Source: Actinomycetes bacterium (lineage in GTDB: Bacteria; Actinomycetota; Actinomycetes; Actinomycetales; Actinomycetaceae). From it: a DNA stretch of 14,366 bases. The stretch spans positions 1 through 14,366 of the forward strand of contig JAEWHO010000083.1 of assembly GCA_023387755.1 (NCBI GenBank), in the 5' to 3' direction. The notes below the pieces were generated by a model, which ran no database searches, was not told the origin of the DNA, and saw only the letters and a list, made by a program, of their open reading frames with translations. Made by a program: the position numbers and the translations under genes. Below, one piece after another: positions 6,168 through 13,153 of this stretch. Every line of letters starts with the position of its first letter. The stretch's first letter is position 1.

Positions 6168-7148
6168 ATGACAGGTATCCACGCCCAGGGAGAAAAACAC
6201 CTGGTATTAATTTCTGGGCGGGCTCACCCCGTGCTTGCCAAAGAAGTCGCCGAAGAACTCGGAATCGACGTTCTGCCCACCACCGCCTACGACTTCGCCA
6301 ACGGCGAGATCTACGTGCGCTTCTCCGAATCGGTGCGCGGCGCGGACGCCTTCGTACTGCAATCGCACACTACCCCCATCAACCAGTGGCTGATGGAACA
6401 ACTCATTATGGTGGACGCCCTCAAACGGGCTTCTGCCAAACGGATCACCGTCGTCGCACCCTTCTATCCTTACGCGCGGCAAGATAAGAAACACCGCGGC
6501 CGCGAACCGATCTCCGCTCGCCTAGTGGCCGACCTATTCCTCACCGCCGGCGCGGACCGGATCATGAGCGTGGATCTGCACGCCGCCCAAACCCAGGGCT
6601 TCTTTGACGGGCCCGTGGATCACCTGTGGGCCATGCCGATCCTTACCGATTACGTGCGTAATCGCGTTGATATATCCAACTGCACGGTGGTTTCGCCCGA
6701 CGCCGGGCGTATTCGCGTAGCTGAAAAATGGGCAGCCAAACTCGGCGGCGGGCCGCTCGCATTCGTCCACAAGACCCGCGACGTGACGCGCCCGAATCAG
6801 GCGGTAGCCAACCGGGTGGTGGGTGACGTGCAAGGACGTTCTTGCGTACTGGTCGATGACCTCATCGACACCGGCGGCACCATCGCTGAAGCCGTGCGTG
6901 TACTGCTTGGCGAAGGCGCTAAGGACGTGATCGTAGCCGCCACCCACGGGGTGCTATCCGGCCCGGCGGTAGAGCGGCTCAGCGAGTGCGGGGCTCGCGA
7001 GGTGGTCATCACCGATACGCTGCCGATCGAACAGGAAAAGCGCTTCCCCAACCTCACCGTGCTGCCGATTGCGCCGCTCATTGCGCGCGCAATCCGGGAA
7101 GTGTTCGAGGACGGTTCGGTTACCAGCCTATTTGACGGCAACGCCTAA
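6168..7148 (+). CDS. prs: Ribose-phosphate pyrophosphokinase (PRPP synthetase)
   Basis: This 326-residue enzyme makes PRPP from ribose-5-phosphate and ATP for purine, pyrimidine, histidine, tryptophan and NAD synthesis; in actinobacteria PRPP also feeds cell-envelope sugars. Key parts are visible: FANGEIYVRF (43-52), the ATP-binding/flexible-loop region YPYARQDKKHRGREPISARL (100-119), the VDLHAAQTQGFFDGP segment (135-149) with its conserved histidine, SPDAGRIR (176-183), and the PRPP-binding loop VLVDDLIDTGGT (227-238). Length and motif order are those of class I enzymes. The ATG at 6168 follows a strong GAGGAGGAG (6151-6159) with a good spacing. It begins 27 nt after glmU and is probably co-transcribed with it. 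A GC hairpin follows the stop. Confidence 0.97.
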   Translation: MTGIHAQGEKHLVLISGRAHPVLAKEVAEELGIDVLPTTAYDFANGEIYVRFSESVRGADAFVLQSHTTPINQWLMEQLIMVDALKRASAKRITVVAPFYPYARQDKKHRGREPISARLVADLFLTAGADRIMSVDLHAAQTQGFFDGPVDHLWAMPILTDYVRNRVDISNCTVVSPDAGRIRVAEKWAAKLGGGPLAFVHKTRDVTRPNQAVANRVVGDVQGRSCVLVDDLIDTGGTIAEAVRVLLGEGAKDVIVAATHGVLSGPAVERLSECGAREVVITDTLPIEQEKRFPNLTVLPIAPLIARAIREVFEDGSVTSLFDGNA

Positions 7149-7157
7149 TCGGCGGAC

Positions 7158-7176
7158 CCCTCCACAGTCGGGAGGG
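7158..7176 (+). terminator. GC hairpin after prs
   Basis: CCCTCC (7158-7163) pairs with GGAGGG (7171-7176) around a 7-nt loop, 9 nt after the prs stop. There is no T-tract. Together with the separate promoter assigned upstream of rplY, it suggests that the glmU-prs unit ends here. Confidence 0.45.
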
Positions 7177-7229
7177 CACTCGGGCAGCATTGCATACGGA
7201 CAGGTCCGCTCGGGCACCTAAACCGCCAT

Positions 7230-7245
7230 TCACGCTGCAGCGTGA
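7230..7245. promoter_or_regulatory. 16-bp perfect palindrome TCACGCTGCAGCGTGA
   Basis: The sequence is its own reverse complement over all 16 bases. It lies in the prs-rplY spacer, 31 bp upstream of the putative rplY -35 element. It is followed by AGCAAAAACAAC rather than a T-tract. Perfect dyads of this length are typical of dimeric regulator sites; part of a prs terminator is the alternative. No regulator can be named. Confidence 0.4.
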
Positions 7246-7276
7246 GCAAAAACAACACCATCCGCAGCCCGCGCCC

Positions 7277-7306
7277 TTGGAGATAGGGGGCGGGCCGCGT
7301 TATGCT
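7277..7306 (+). promoter_or_regulatory. Putative rplY promoter
   Basis: TTGGAG (7277-7282) and TATGCT (7301-7306) with an 18-bp spacer would start transcription at about 7312-7313. That is exactly the first base of the foldable leader described next. Each hexamer is only a moderate match; the agreement with the leader is what raises confidence. Confidence 0.45.
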
Positions 7307-7311
7307 GAGGG

Positions 7312-7378
7312 GCGTTGCCTCGGCGAGGAAGGGAAAACCTTCGTTATCGACGCGGCTAGGATTCGCTCCTGCTGGTCG
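7312..7378 (+). promoter_or_regulatory. Structured 5' leader of rplY with two competing folds
   Basis: GCGTTG (7312-7317) can pair with CGACGC (7348-7353, one G-U). This encloses CCTC-GGC-GAGG (7318-7328) and AAGG-loop-CCTT (7329-7341), making a compact three-way junction. The same CGAC (7348-7351) can instead start a longer hairpin, CGAC.CGGC.AGGA with TCCTGCTGGTCG (7348-7361 with 7367-7378), closed by loop TTCGC. The two folds exclude each other. The ribosome binding site (AGGAG 7406-7410) lies 28 nt further on. This arrangement fits a ribosomal-protein autoregulatory leader, with L25 as the obvious ligand candidate, but the ligand is inference and no covariation test could be made. Confidence 0.5.
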
Positions 7379-7416
7379 TCTTGCCGTTTATAGACCACGA
7401 ATATTAGGAGCACAGT

Positions 7417-8052
7417 ATGATTGAGAAGCTCGCCGCTGAAACCCGCACAGACTTTGGTAAAGGCGCTGCCCGCCGTCTGCGTCGCGAAGGTAAGGTCCCC
7501 GCCGTCCTCTACGGCAAGGGGGACGAACCGCAGCATCTGGCCCTGCCGAGCCACGACATCTTCCTGATCATTAAGGACAAGATCAACGCGCTCATTTCCG
7601 TGGAGTACGACGGCGGTAAGGCACTGTCCCTGGTGGCGGATGTGCAGCGTCACCCGGTTAGCCGCGTGATCGAACACGTGGACCTGATGAAGGTGACGCG
7701 TGACCAGAAGGTGGCCGTAGACGTGCCTGTCACCGTCGTCGGTGAGACCCAGCCCGGCACCATCCACTACATCGAACTCGTCACCCTGGCCGTGACCGCC
7801 CCGGTAATCGACATTCCGGAGCAGATCGAGATTTCGGTGGAAGGCCTGGGCGACGGTGACGTCGTGCGCGTACAGAACCTCACCCTTCCCGAGGACGTCG
7901 AAACTGAACTCGACCCCGAACAGCCGCTGGTCATGGTTGAGATCCCGCGGATCGACGAAGCCGACCTGGTGACCCCGGGCTCCGAAGAGGAAGCTGAGGA
8001 AGGCGCTGAAGGCGAGGCCGAACAAGCTGCCGAGGGTGACTCCGAGGAGTAA
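7417..8052 (+). CDS. rplY: 50S ribosomal protein L25 (general stress protein Ctc type)
   Basis: This 211-residue long-form L25 binds 5S rRNA in the large ribosomal subunit. The N-terminal L25 domain (about 4-92) shows TDFGKGAARRLRREGKVPAVLYG and DVQRHPVSRVIEHVDL, both usual for the family. The second beta domain (about 97-180) of the TL5/Ctc form includes VPVTVVGE and LPEDVETELDPEQPLV. A tail of mostly Glu, Ala and Gly (190-211) is common in actinobacterial copies. The ATG at 7417 follows AGGAG (7406-7410) by 6 nt. It is preceded by its own putative promoter and structured leader and followed by a strong hairpin, so it may be a single-gene unit. It lies between prs and pth as in mycobacteria. 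Confidence 0.96.
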   Translation: MIEKLAAETRTDFGKGAARRLRREGKVPAVLYGKGDEPQHLALPSHDIFLIIKDKINALISVEYDGGKALSLVADVQRHPVSRVIEHVDLMKVTRDQKVAVDVPVTVVGETQPGTIHYIELVTLAVTAPVIDIPEQIEISVEGLGDGDVVRVQNLTLPEDVETELDPEQPLVMVEIPRIDEADLVTPGSEEEAEEGAEGEAEQAAEGDSEE

Positions 8053-8068
8053 TCCCAACGACGACGTG

Positions 8069-8098
8069 AGCGGCCTGCGCACCTGCGCGCGGGCCGCT
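8069..8098 (+). terminator. Strong GC terminator after rplY
   Basis: AGCGGCC (8069-8075) pairs perfectly with GGCCGCT (8092-8098), and an inner GCGC-ACCT-GCGC stem (8077-8088) extends the structure. It begins 17 nt after the rplY stop. Only GTTT, four bases on, resembles a T-tract. Confidence 0.65.
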
Positions 8099-8183
8099 AA
8101 CGTTTATGGAGGATCAGGCAGACGCTGTGAAGCTGAGGGGCCTCGGTGGCCGAGCCGCAGCGGACGAACCTGAGAGAAGGAAT

Positions 8184-8786
8184 ATGGTGAGCGACACCTG
8201 GATCATCGTGGGCCTTGGCAATCCCGGCCCTACCTATGCCAATAACCGGCACAATATCGGCCACCACGTGATCGCCGAACTGCTCGGGCGGGCCGGCGCG
8301 AAGCTCAGCCGCCACCGCAGCGGTGCCCTGGCTGCGGAGATCCGCATCGGCATGCTACCCGGCGGGGCTCCGGGGCCGCGCGCCGTCGTCGCCGTGCCCA
8401 ATAGTTTTATGAACGTCTCCGGGCGCACGACGGCGAAACTAGCGGCCTTCTACGGCACCCAGCCCGATCATCTCCTAGTCGTGCACGACGAACTCGACCT
8501 GCCCGCCCACCAACTCCGGTTGAAGATCGGCGGCGGCGAAGGCGGTCATAACGGGCTGCGGTCCATCAGCCAGAGCCTGGGCACCCGCGACTACGCGCGC
8601 CTGCGCGTCGGCATCGGCCGCCCACCGGGCCGGCAAGACCCGGCCGACTACGTGCTCTCTGACTTCCCCACCCGCGAGCACCCCGACTGGCAAGTCACCG
8701 TCACCCAGGCCGCCGACGCCATCGAGGACGTGGTGGTGAACGGTTTTACTGACGCCCAAATGCGGCTGCACACCCTCTCCAAGTAA
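8184..8786 (+). CDS. pth: Peptidyl-tRNA hydrolase
   Basis: This 200-residue enzyme frees tRNA from peptidyl-tRNA dropped by ribosomes. It has GLGNPG (10-15), catalytic H23 in NNRHNIGHH, VPNSFMNVSG (71-80) with N77, HDELDLP (101-107) with catalytic D102, KIGGGEGGHNGLRSI (114-128) with N123, YARLRVGIGRP (137-147) and DYVLSDF near the end. All active-site residues are present and the length is normal. The frame is open from 8106, but the family N-terminus begins at SDTWIIVGLGNPG. I chose ATG 8184; the adjacent GTG 8187 has better spacing to AGAAGG (8175-8180) and may be the true start. A CTCGG-TGG-CCGAG hairpin (8142-8154) lies in the 5' region after the rplY terminator. mfd follows after 76 nt. 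Confidence 0.96.
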   Translation: MVSDTWIIVGLGNPGPTYANNRHNIGHHVIAELLGRAGAKLSRHRSGALAAEIRIGMLPGGAPGPRAVVAVPNSFMNVSGRTTAKLAAFYGTQPDHLLVVHDELDLPAHQLRLKIGGGEGGHNGLRSISQSLGTRDYARLRVGIGRPPGRQDPADYVLSDFPTREHPDWQVTVTQAADAIEDVVVNGFTDAQMRLHTLSK

Positions 8787-8862
8787 GAGAGTGGCTCGGC
8801 GCGCCCAGATAGGTATAGGCCGGGCCAAGATGAGCTTTGCCCCGGATACGGACTAAGGTCGA

Positions 8863-11800
8863 ATGGTGAACTTGCGTCCCCTCCTCACCCGCCTGAACGG
8901 CCCCCTGGCTGACACCCTCGCCGCCTTCACAGCCGAGCGCTCCGGTACCGCCGTATGCACCCCCGGGCTGCGCCCCGTCCTGATCGCACTCGCCGCTGAG
9001 CAGCGCCCCGTCGTCGTCGTGACGGCCTCCGGGAAAGGAGCCGAGGACTTCGCCGCGAGCCTGCGCGGCTACCTGCCCGCCGACGCCGTCGCCGTCATGC
9101 CCGCCTGGGAAACACTCCCGCACGAGCGCCTCTCACCCCGCCCCGACACCGTCGCCCAACGACTCGCGGTCCTGCGGCGCCTGACCCACCCGAACCCAGA
9201 AATCCCCGGAGCCGGGCCGATCCGCGTCCTCATCATGCCGGTACGCACCCTGGTGCAGCCGGTCGGCGCAAACCTCGGCGAGATCGAACCCATCCACCTC
9301 TTCCGCGGCGCCCACGTGGATATGGACGCCCTCACCCACCGGCTCACCGCGCTGGCCTATACCCGCGTCGATATGGTGGAGCGGCGCGGCGAATTCGCGG
9401 TCCGCGGCGGCCTCATGGACATCTTCCCACCCACCGCCGACCACCCCGTCCGCGTGGAGTTTTTCGGCGACGACGTCGATGACCTGCGGGCATTTTCCGT
9501 GGCAGACCAGCGCTCTCTGGAAGAAGTCGACCACCTCTGGGCCCCGCCAGCCCGTGAACTGCTCCTCACTGACGACGTGCGCTCGCGCGCCCGCGACCTC
9601 ATCCCCACCTACCCCGGGGCCGCCGACATGTTGAGCGCGCTCGCGGAAGGGATTGCCGTGGAAGGAATGGAATCCCTCAGCGCAGTCCTCGTGGAGAACC
9701 TGGTGCCGCTCGCCAATTACTTCCCCGTCGAGGCCCTGCTTTTCGCCGCCGATCCGGAACGGCTAGAGCGCCGGGTTGCGGATCTGCAAGCCACCACCGA
9801 AGAGTTCCTGGCCGCTGCCTGGGATTCGGCAGCGGGCGGGAGTAATGACAATGCCCTCAGTACCACCCCGCTAGTACTCGAACGCGCCTCCTTCACAACC
9901 CTCGACCAGGCGCGTGATGCCGCCGTCGAACGGGGTCTGAACTGGTGGGCGCTGACCGCCCTACCGATGAGCGATACCGCCCGGCAGATCCCAGCCGAGA
10001 TCACCCACCGCTACCGGGGGCGGATCGATGAGCTGGCCGCGGACCTCACCCAGTGGGAGCGGGAGGGGGACTGCGTTGTCATCACCGTGGACGGGCCCGG
10101 CCCGGGGCGCCGCGTAGCCGAACAGCTCGGCCAACTAGACGTTGCCGCCACCTTCCACGGCGAACTGCCGGAAACCCTCGACGCCGGAATCTATGTGACG
10201 GTCGGGGCGCTCGATGAGGGCTACCGTTACCCGGCCGCACGCCTGGTCCACCTCACCCACGCCGATATCACCGGACGCCGCAGCGAAGCAGCGGGCAAGA
10301 AATCCTCCATGCCCGCCAAACGCCGCCGCAGCGTCGACCCACTCTCCCTGAAAGCCGGGGACTACGTGGTCCACGACCATCACGGCGTCGGGCGCTTCAT
10401 CGAACTGATCACCCGCCGGGTGGGAGTGGGCGCTAAGAAAGGCATGCGTGAATACGTCGTCATCGAATATGCGCCCTCACGGCGCGGCGGGCCACCCGAT
10501 CGCCTCTTCGTACCCACCGACTCCCTGGACCAGATCACCAAATACACCGGCGGAGAAACCCCCAGCCTGCACCGGCTGGGCGGCTCAGACTGGGCCAAAA
10601 CCAAATCGAAGGCCCGCCGCGCGATCCGGGAGATCGCTGGAGAGTTGGTGCGCCTGTATGCGGCCCGCAGCGCCGCTAAAGGCCACGCTTTCAGCCCGGA
10701 CACGCCCTGGCAGCGAGAGCTGGAAGAAGCCTTCCCGCACACCGAAACCCCGGACCAACTCGCCACCATCGACGACGTGAAAGCCGATATGGAAAAACCC
10801 ACCCCCATGGATCGGCTCATCTGTGGCGATGTGGGGTACGGCAAAACCGAGATCGCGGTGCGGGCCGCCTTCAAAGCCGTCCAAGATGGCAAACAGGTTG
10901 CCGTGCTGTGCCCGACGACGATCCTGGCGCAACAACACTACGAAACCTTCACCGAACGCTGCAGCGGATTCCCCGTCACCATCCGGGCGCTCTCCCGCTT
11001 TCAAACCGCCAAAGAATCCAATGAGGTGATTGACGGACTCGCCACCGGGAAAGTCGATATTGTGATCGGCACGCACCGGCTCATCACCGGGCAGGTGCGG
11101 TTCAAGGATCTTGGGCTCGTGATCGTGGACGAGGAACAGCGCTTCGGGGTGGAACATAAAGAGGCCCTCAAACAGATGCGCACCGATGTGGATGTGCTGG
11201 CGATGTCCGCCACGCCGATCCCACGCACCCTGGAGATGGCGGTCACCGGGATTCGGGAAATGTCCACGCTGGACACCCCGCCTGAAGAACGCCACCCCAT
11301 CCTCACCTATGTGGGCAAGTATGAAGAAAAACAGGTGGTGGCCGCGATCCGGCGCGAGCTGCTGCGCGACGGGCAGGTGTTCTTCGTGCACAACCGGGTG
11401 GAATCGATTGACCAAACCGCCGCTCGGTTAGCCGAACTCATACCCGAGGCGCGTATCGCCGTCGCCCACGGAAAAATGAGCGAAAACCAGCTCGAACAGG
11501 TGATGATGGATTTTTGGAACCGCGATTTCGACGTGCTCGTATGCACGACCATCGTGGAAACCGGGCTGGATATTCCCCACGCGAATACGCTCATCGTGGA
11601 CCGGGCCGAGAACTTTGGGCTCTCGCAGCTGCATCAGTTGCGCGGCCGGGTGGGGCGCGGGCGGGACCGCGCCTACGCCTACTTCCTATACCACCCCGAA
11701 CGGGTGCTGACCGAAACCGCCTACGAACGCCTGCGCACCATCGCCGCCAACACCGACCTCGGCTCCGGAATGCAGGTGGCGATGAAAGACCTCGAAATCC

Positions 11801-12375
11801 GCGGGGCCGGGAACCTGCTCGGCGGGGAGCAATCCGGGCATATCGCCGGGGTTGGGTTCGACCTGTACGTGCGCATGGTTTCCGAGGCCGTGAGCGCGTT
11901 CAAGGGCGAATACAAGTCGGTGAAGGACGTGACCGTGGAACTGCCGGTAGATGCGCATATGCCCACCGACTATATCGCCCACGAACGGCTGCGGCTAGAG
12001 GCCTACACCAAGATCGCGGCGGCCCGCAGCGAGGAGGACCTAACGGCGGTACGCGCTGAACTGACCGACCGCTACGGCTCCATCCCGACGGTGGCTGAAC
12101 GACTGTTCACCGTGGCGCGGCTGCGTGAACAGGCGCGGGCACTGGGGTTGGAAGAAATCGTGCAGCAGGGCGTGAAAGTGCGGCTCGGCCCCCTGCAGCT
12201 GAAAGACTCACAGCAGGTGCGGATGCAGCGGCTATACCCCGGCACCCATATTCGCTTGGCAACCCGGCAGGTGCTCGTGCCGCTGCCTAAGCCGAAGGGG
12301 TTGGGAGAAAAACCGATTGCCGACGACGACCTCCTCGCCTGGGTGCGAGACCTGCTGGCGGTGCTGGCCGCTTAG
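8863..12375 (+). CDS. mfd: Transcription-repair coupling factor Mfd
   Basis: This 1170-residue DNA translocase removes RNA polymerase stalled at lesions and recruits UvrA for nucleotide excision repair. Domains in order: the UvrB-like N-terminal module (about 1-400, with ETLPHERLSP and RGGLMDIFPP), and the RNA-polymerase-interacting CarD-like domain (about 494-566, GDYVVHDHHGVGRF to PTDSLDQI). The helicase motor follows, with Walker A GDVGYGKTE (655-663), DEEQ (756-759), ATPIPRT, IVETGLDIP and arginine-finger motif QLRGRVGRGR ending at 934. The C-terminal TRCF domain (about 1020-1130) completes it. Length is normal. The ATG at 8863 is next to a GTG (8866); AAGG at 8855-8858 serves either. In mycobacteria mazG follows mfd, but here it is absent. 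The last codons and stop lie in a 17-bp tandem repeat. Confidence 0.98.
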   Translation: MVNLRPLLTRLNGPLADTLAAFTAERSGTAVCTPGLRPVLIALAAEQRPVVVVTASGKGAEDFAASLRGYLPADAVAVMPAWETLPHERLSPRPDTVAQRLAVLRRLTHPNPEIPGAGPIRVLIMPVRTLVQPVGANLGEIEPIHLFRGAHVDMDALTHRLTALAYTRVDMVERRGEFAVRGGLMDIFPPTADHPVRVEFFGDDVDDLRAFSVADQRSLEEVDHLWAPPARELLLTDDVRSRARDLIPTYPGAADMLSALAEGIAVEGMESLSAVLVENLVPLANYFPVEALLFAADPERLERRVADLQATTEEFLAAAWDSAAGGSNDNALSTTPLVLERASFTTLDQARDAAVERGLNWWALTALPMSDTARQIPAEITHRYRGRIDELAADLTQWEREGDCVVITVDGPGPGRRVAEQLGQLDVAATFHGELPETLDAGIYVTVGALDEGYRYPAARLVHLTHADITGRRSEAAGKKSSMPAKRRRSVDPLSLKAGDYVVHDHHGVGRFIELITRRVGVGAKKGMREYVVIEYAPSRRGGPPDRLFVPTDSLDQITKYTGGETPSLHRLGGSDWAKTKSKARRAIREIAGELVRLYAARSAAKGHAFSPDTPWQRELEEAFPHTETPDQLATIDDVKADMEKPTPMDRLICGDVGYGKTEIAVRAAFKAVQDGKQVAVLCPTTILAQQHYETFTERCSGFPVTIRALSRFQTAKESNEVIDGLATGKVDIVIGTHRLITGQVRFKDLGLVIVDEEQRFGVEHKEALKQMRTDVDVLAMSATPIPRTLEMAVTGIREMSTLDTPPEERHPILTYVGKYEEKQVVAAIRRELLRDGQVFFVHNRVESIDQTAARLAELIPEARIAVAHGKMSENQLEQVMMDFWNRDFDVLVCTTIVETGLDIPHANTLIVDRAENFGLSQLHQLRGRVGRGRDRAYAYFLYHPERVLTETAYERLRTIAANTDLGSGMQVAMKDLEIRGAGNLLGGEQSGHIAGVGFDLYVRMVSEAVSAFKGEYKSVKDVTVELPVDAHMPTDYIAHERLRLEAYTKIAAARSEEDLTAVRAELTDRYGSIPTVAERLFTVARLREQARALGLEEIVQQGVKVRLGPLQLKDSQQVRMQRLYPGTHIRLATRQVLVPLPKPKGLGEKPIADDDLLAWVRDLLAVLAA

Positions 12376-12409
12376 TAGTGCTGGCCGCTTAGTAGTGCTG
12401 GCCGCTTAG
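12361..12409 (+). repeat. 17-bp tandem repeat, 2.9 copies, across the mfd stop codon
   Basis: The unit GTGCTGGCCGCTTAGTA occurs at 12361-12377 and 12378-12394, with the first 15 bases again at 12395-12409. The first copy encodes Val-Leu-Ala-Ala-stop, the end of Mfd. The unit is not a multiple of three, so the later copies are out of frame and do not alter the protein. All copies are identical, which points to recent slippage or duplication. Confidence 0.95.
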
Positions 12410-12428
12410 CAGGGGAGTGGCGCTGGTC

Positions 12429-12457
12429 TTGGTTGGTGGCAGAGAGCTTTGTAGTAT
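12429..12457 (+). promoter_or_regulatory. Putative promoter of the lipoprotein gene
   Basis: TTGGTT (12429-12434) and TAGTAT (12452-12457) are separated by exactly 17 bp and would start transcription near 12464, about 27 nt before the GTG at 12491. Matches are moderate. Confidence 0.45.
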
Positions 12458-12490
12458 GGGACAGTAAACGCCCGCACTTGGAGGTACTCC

Positions 12491-13036
12491 GTGTCCACAT
12501 CCGCCCGCACCCCGCGCCGCCTGCTCAAAGCCCTATTCGCTGCGTCCCTAGCCGGCACCCTGCTGAGTGGGTGCACCGGCCATCCGGGGACCACTGCGGT
12601 AATTGGAGGCGAGCGGATTTCCGACGACGACGTCGCCGTCGTCGCCAAAGAAATGCCCCTAGTCTTTGGTAAACCGGCGAACCAAACCGAAGCAGCGGTG
12701 ACGCTGCTGGTGACGGAAGCGGCGCGCCAGGCGGCCGCCGAAAACGGGATTTATGTGGGGGCGGCTGATGTGCAGGCAGCACTCCAACAGTTTGGGATGG
12801 CAGATGTGAAGCTATCCGAGCAAACCCAGCGGGTACTCGCGCAGACCCTCATTACCCAAAAAGCGAAGGCGGCCGGTAAAGATAAGGCGATCGGGCAGCG
12901 GATGAATGAGTTGCTGATCACTTCGCAGCTGAACCCGCGTTACAAGATCGACGTCACCCAGGGTGGGCCGGCCGCGCAGCCGGCCTGGCTCAGCGATACT
13001 GCGCCCGCCGATAGTGCGCAGCAACCTGCGCAGTAG
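12491..13036 (+). CDS. Small SurA_N-like secreted lipoprotein
   Basis: This 181-residue predicted lipoprotein has a twin-arginine-flanked positive start (RTPRR), a hydrophobic stretch (11-24) and lipobox LSGC with Cys28 as the lipid site. It should be anchored to the outer face of the membrane. The mature part opens with TAVIGGERISDDDVAVVAKEM, the strand-turn-helix form of SurA-type N-terminal chaperone domains, followed by helices rich in Ala and Gln. No peptidyl-prolyl isomerase (parvulin) domain follows, and the C-terminus is a Pro/Ala/Gln-rich tail. The GTG at 12491 has an excellent ribosome binding site (GGAGGT, 12480-12485). A protein of this kind near mfd fits my memory of other actinobacteria. 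A holdase or envelope-folding role is only inferred. Confidence 0.78.
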   Translation: MSTSARTPRRLLKALFAASLAGTLLSGCTGHPGTTAVIGGERISDDDVAVVAKEMPLVFGKPANQTEAAVTLLVTEAARQAAAENGIYVGAADVQAALQQFGMADVKLSEQTQRVLAQTLITQKAKAAGKDKAIGQRMNELLITSQLNPRYKIDVTQGGPAAQPAWLSDTAPADSAQQPAQ

Positions 13037-13080
13037 TGACGCCCGGTACTATCGTCCCGCACCGGCCATTAACCCTGCCG

Positions 13081-13109
13081 TTAGGGTGGAAATGCCAGTA
13101 GGGTGTAAT
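13081..13109 (+). promoter_or_regulatory. Putative eno promoter
   Basis: TGTAAT (13104-13109, 5/6 match to TATAAT) is preceded at 17 bp by TTAGGG (13081-13086). Transcription would begin near 13116, about 38 nt before the GTG. AGGGTG is repeated at 13083 and 13099, and ACCCT/AGGGT (13072-13087) can form a small hairpin; either may be regulatory. CCGGT/ACCGG (13043-13065) may terminate the lipoprotein gene. Confidence 0.45.
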
Positions 13110-13153
13110 TGACCGTAATGGTGAAGACCGTTCCCACATGTTAGGAGCCAATA

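Noticed and set aside
5331..6200. Long open frame antisense to glmU (about 289 codons)
   Set aside because: It is a glycine/valine-rich shadow frame expected from the strong third-position G/C bias of glmU, with no ribosome binding site or recognisable domain.
7300..8082. Open frame antisense to rplY (about 260 codons)
   Set aside because: It spans the rplY leader and gene on the opposite strand and is explained by codon bias; L25 on the plus strand is unambiguous.
8811..8862. Promoter for mfd at TATAGG (8814-8819)
   Set aside because: No acceptable -35 element lies 16-18 bp upstream, and read-through from pth is equally possible.
10585..11415. Long open frame antisense to mfd (about 276 codons)
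   Set aside because: It mirrors the conserved Mfd helicase codons on the opposite strand, and its histidine/glycine-rich translation resembles no protein family.
12618..12640. GACGAC/GTCGTC dyad inside the lipoprotein gene
   Set aside because: It arises from Asp-Asp-Asp-Val-Ala-Val-Val codons in a conserved part of the protein and needs no regulatory explanation.
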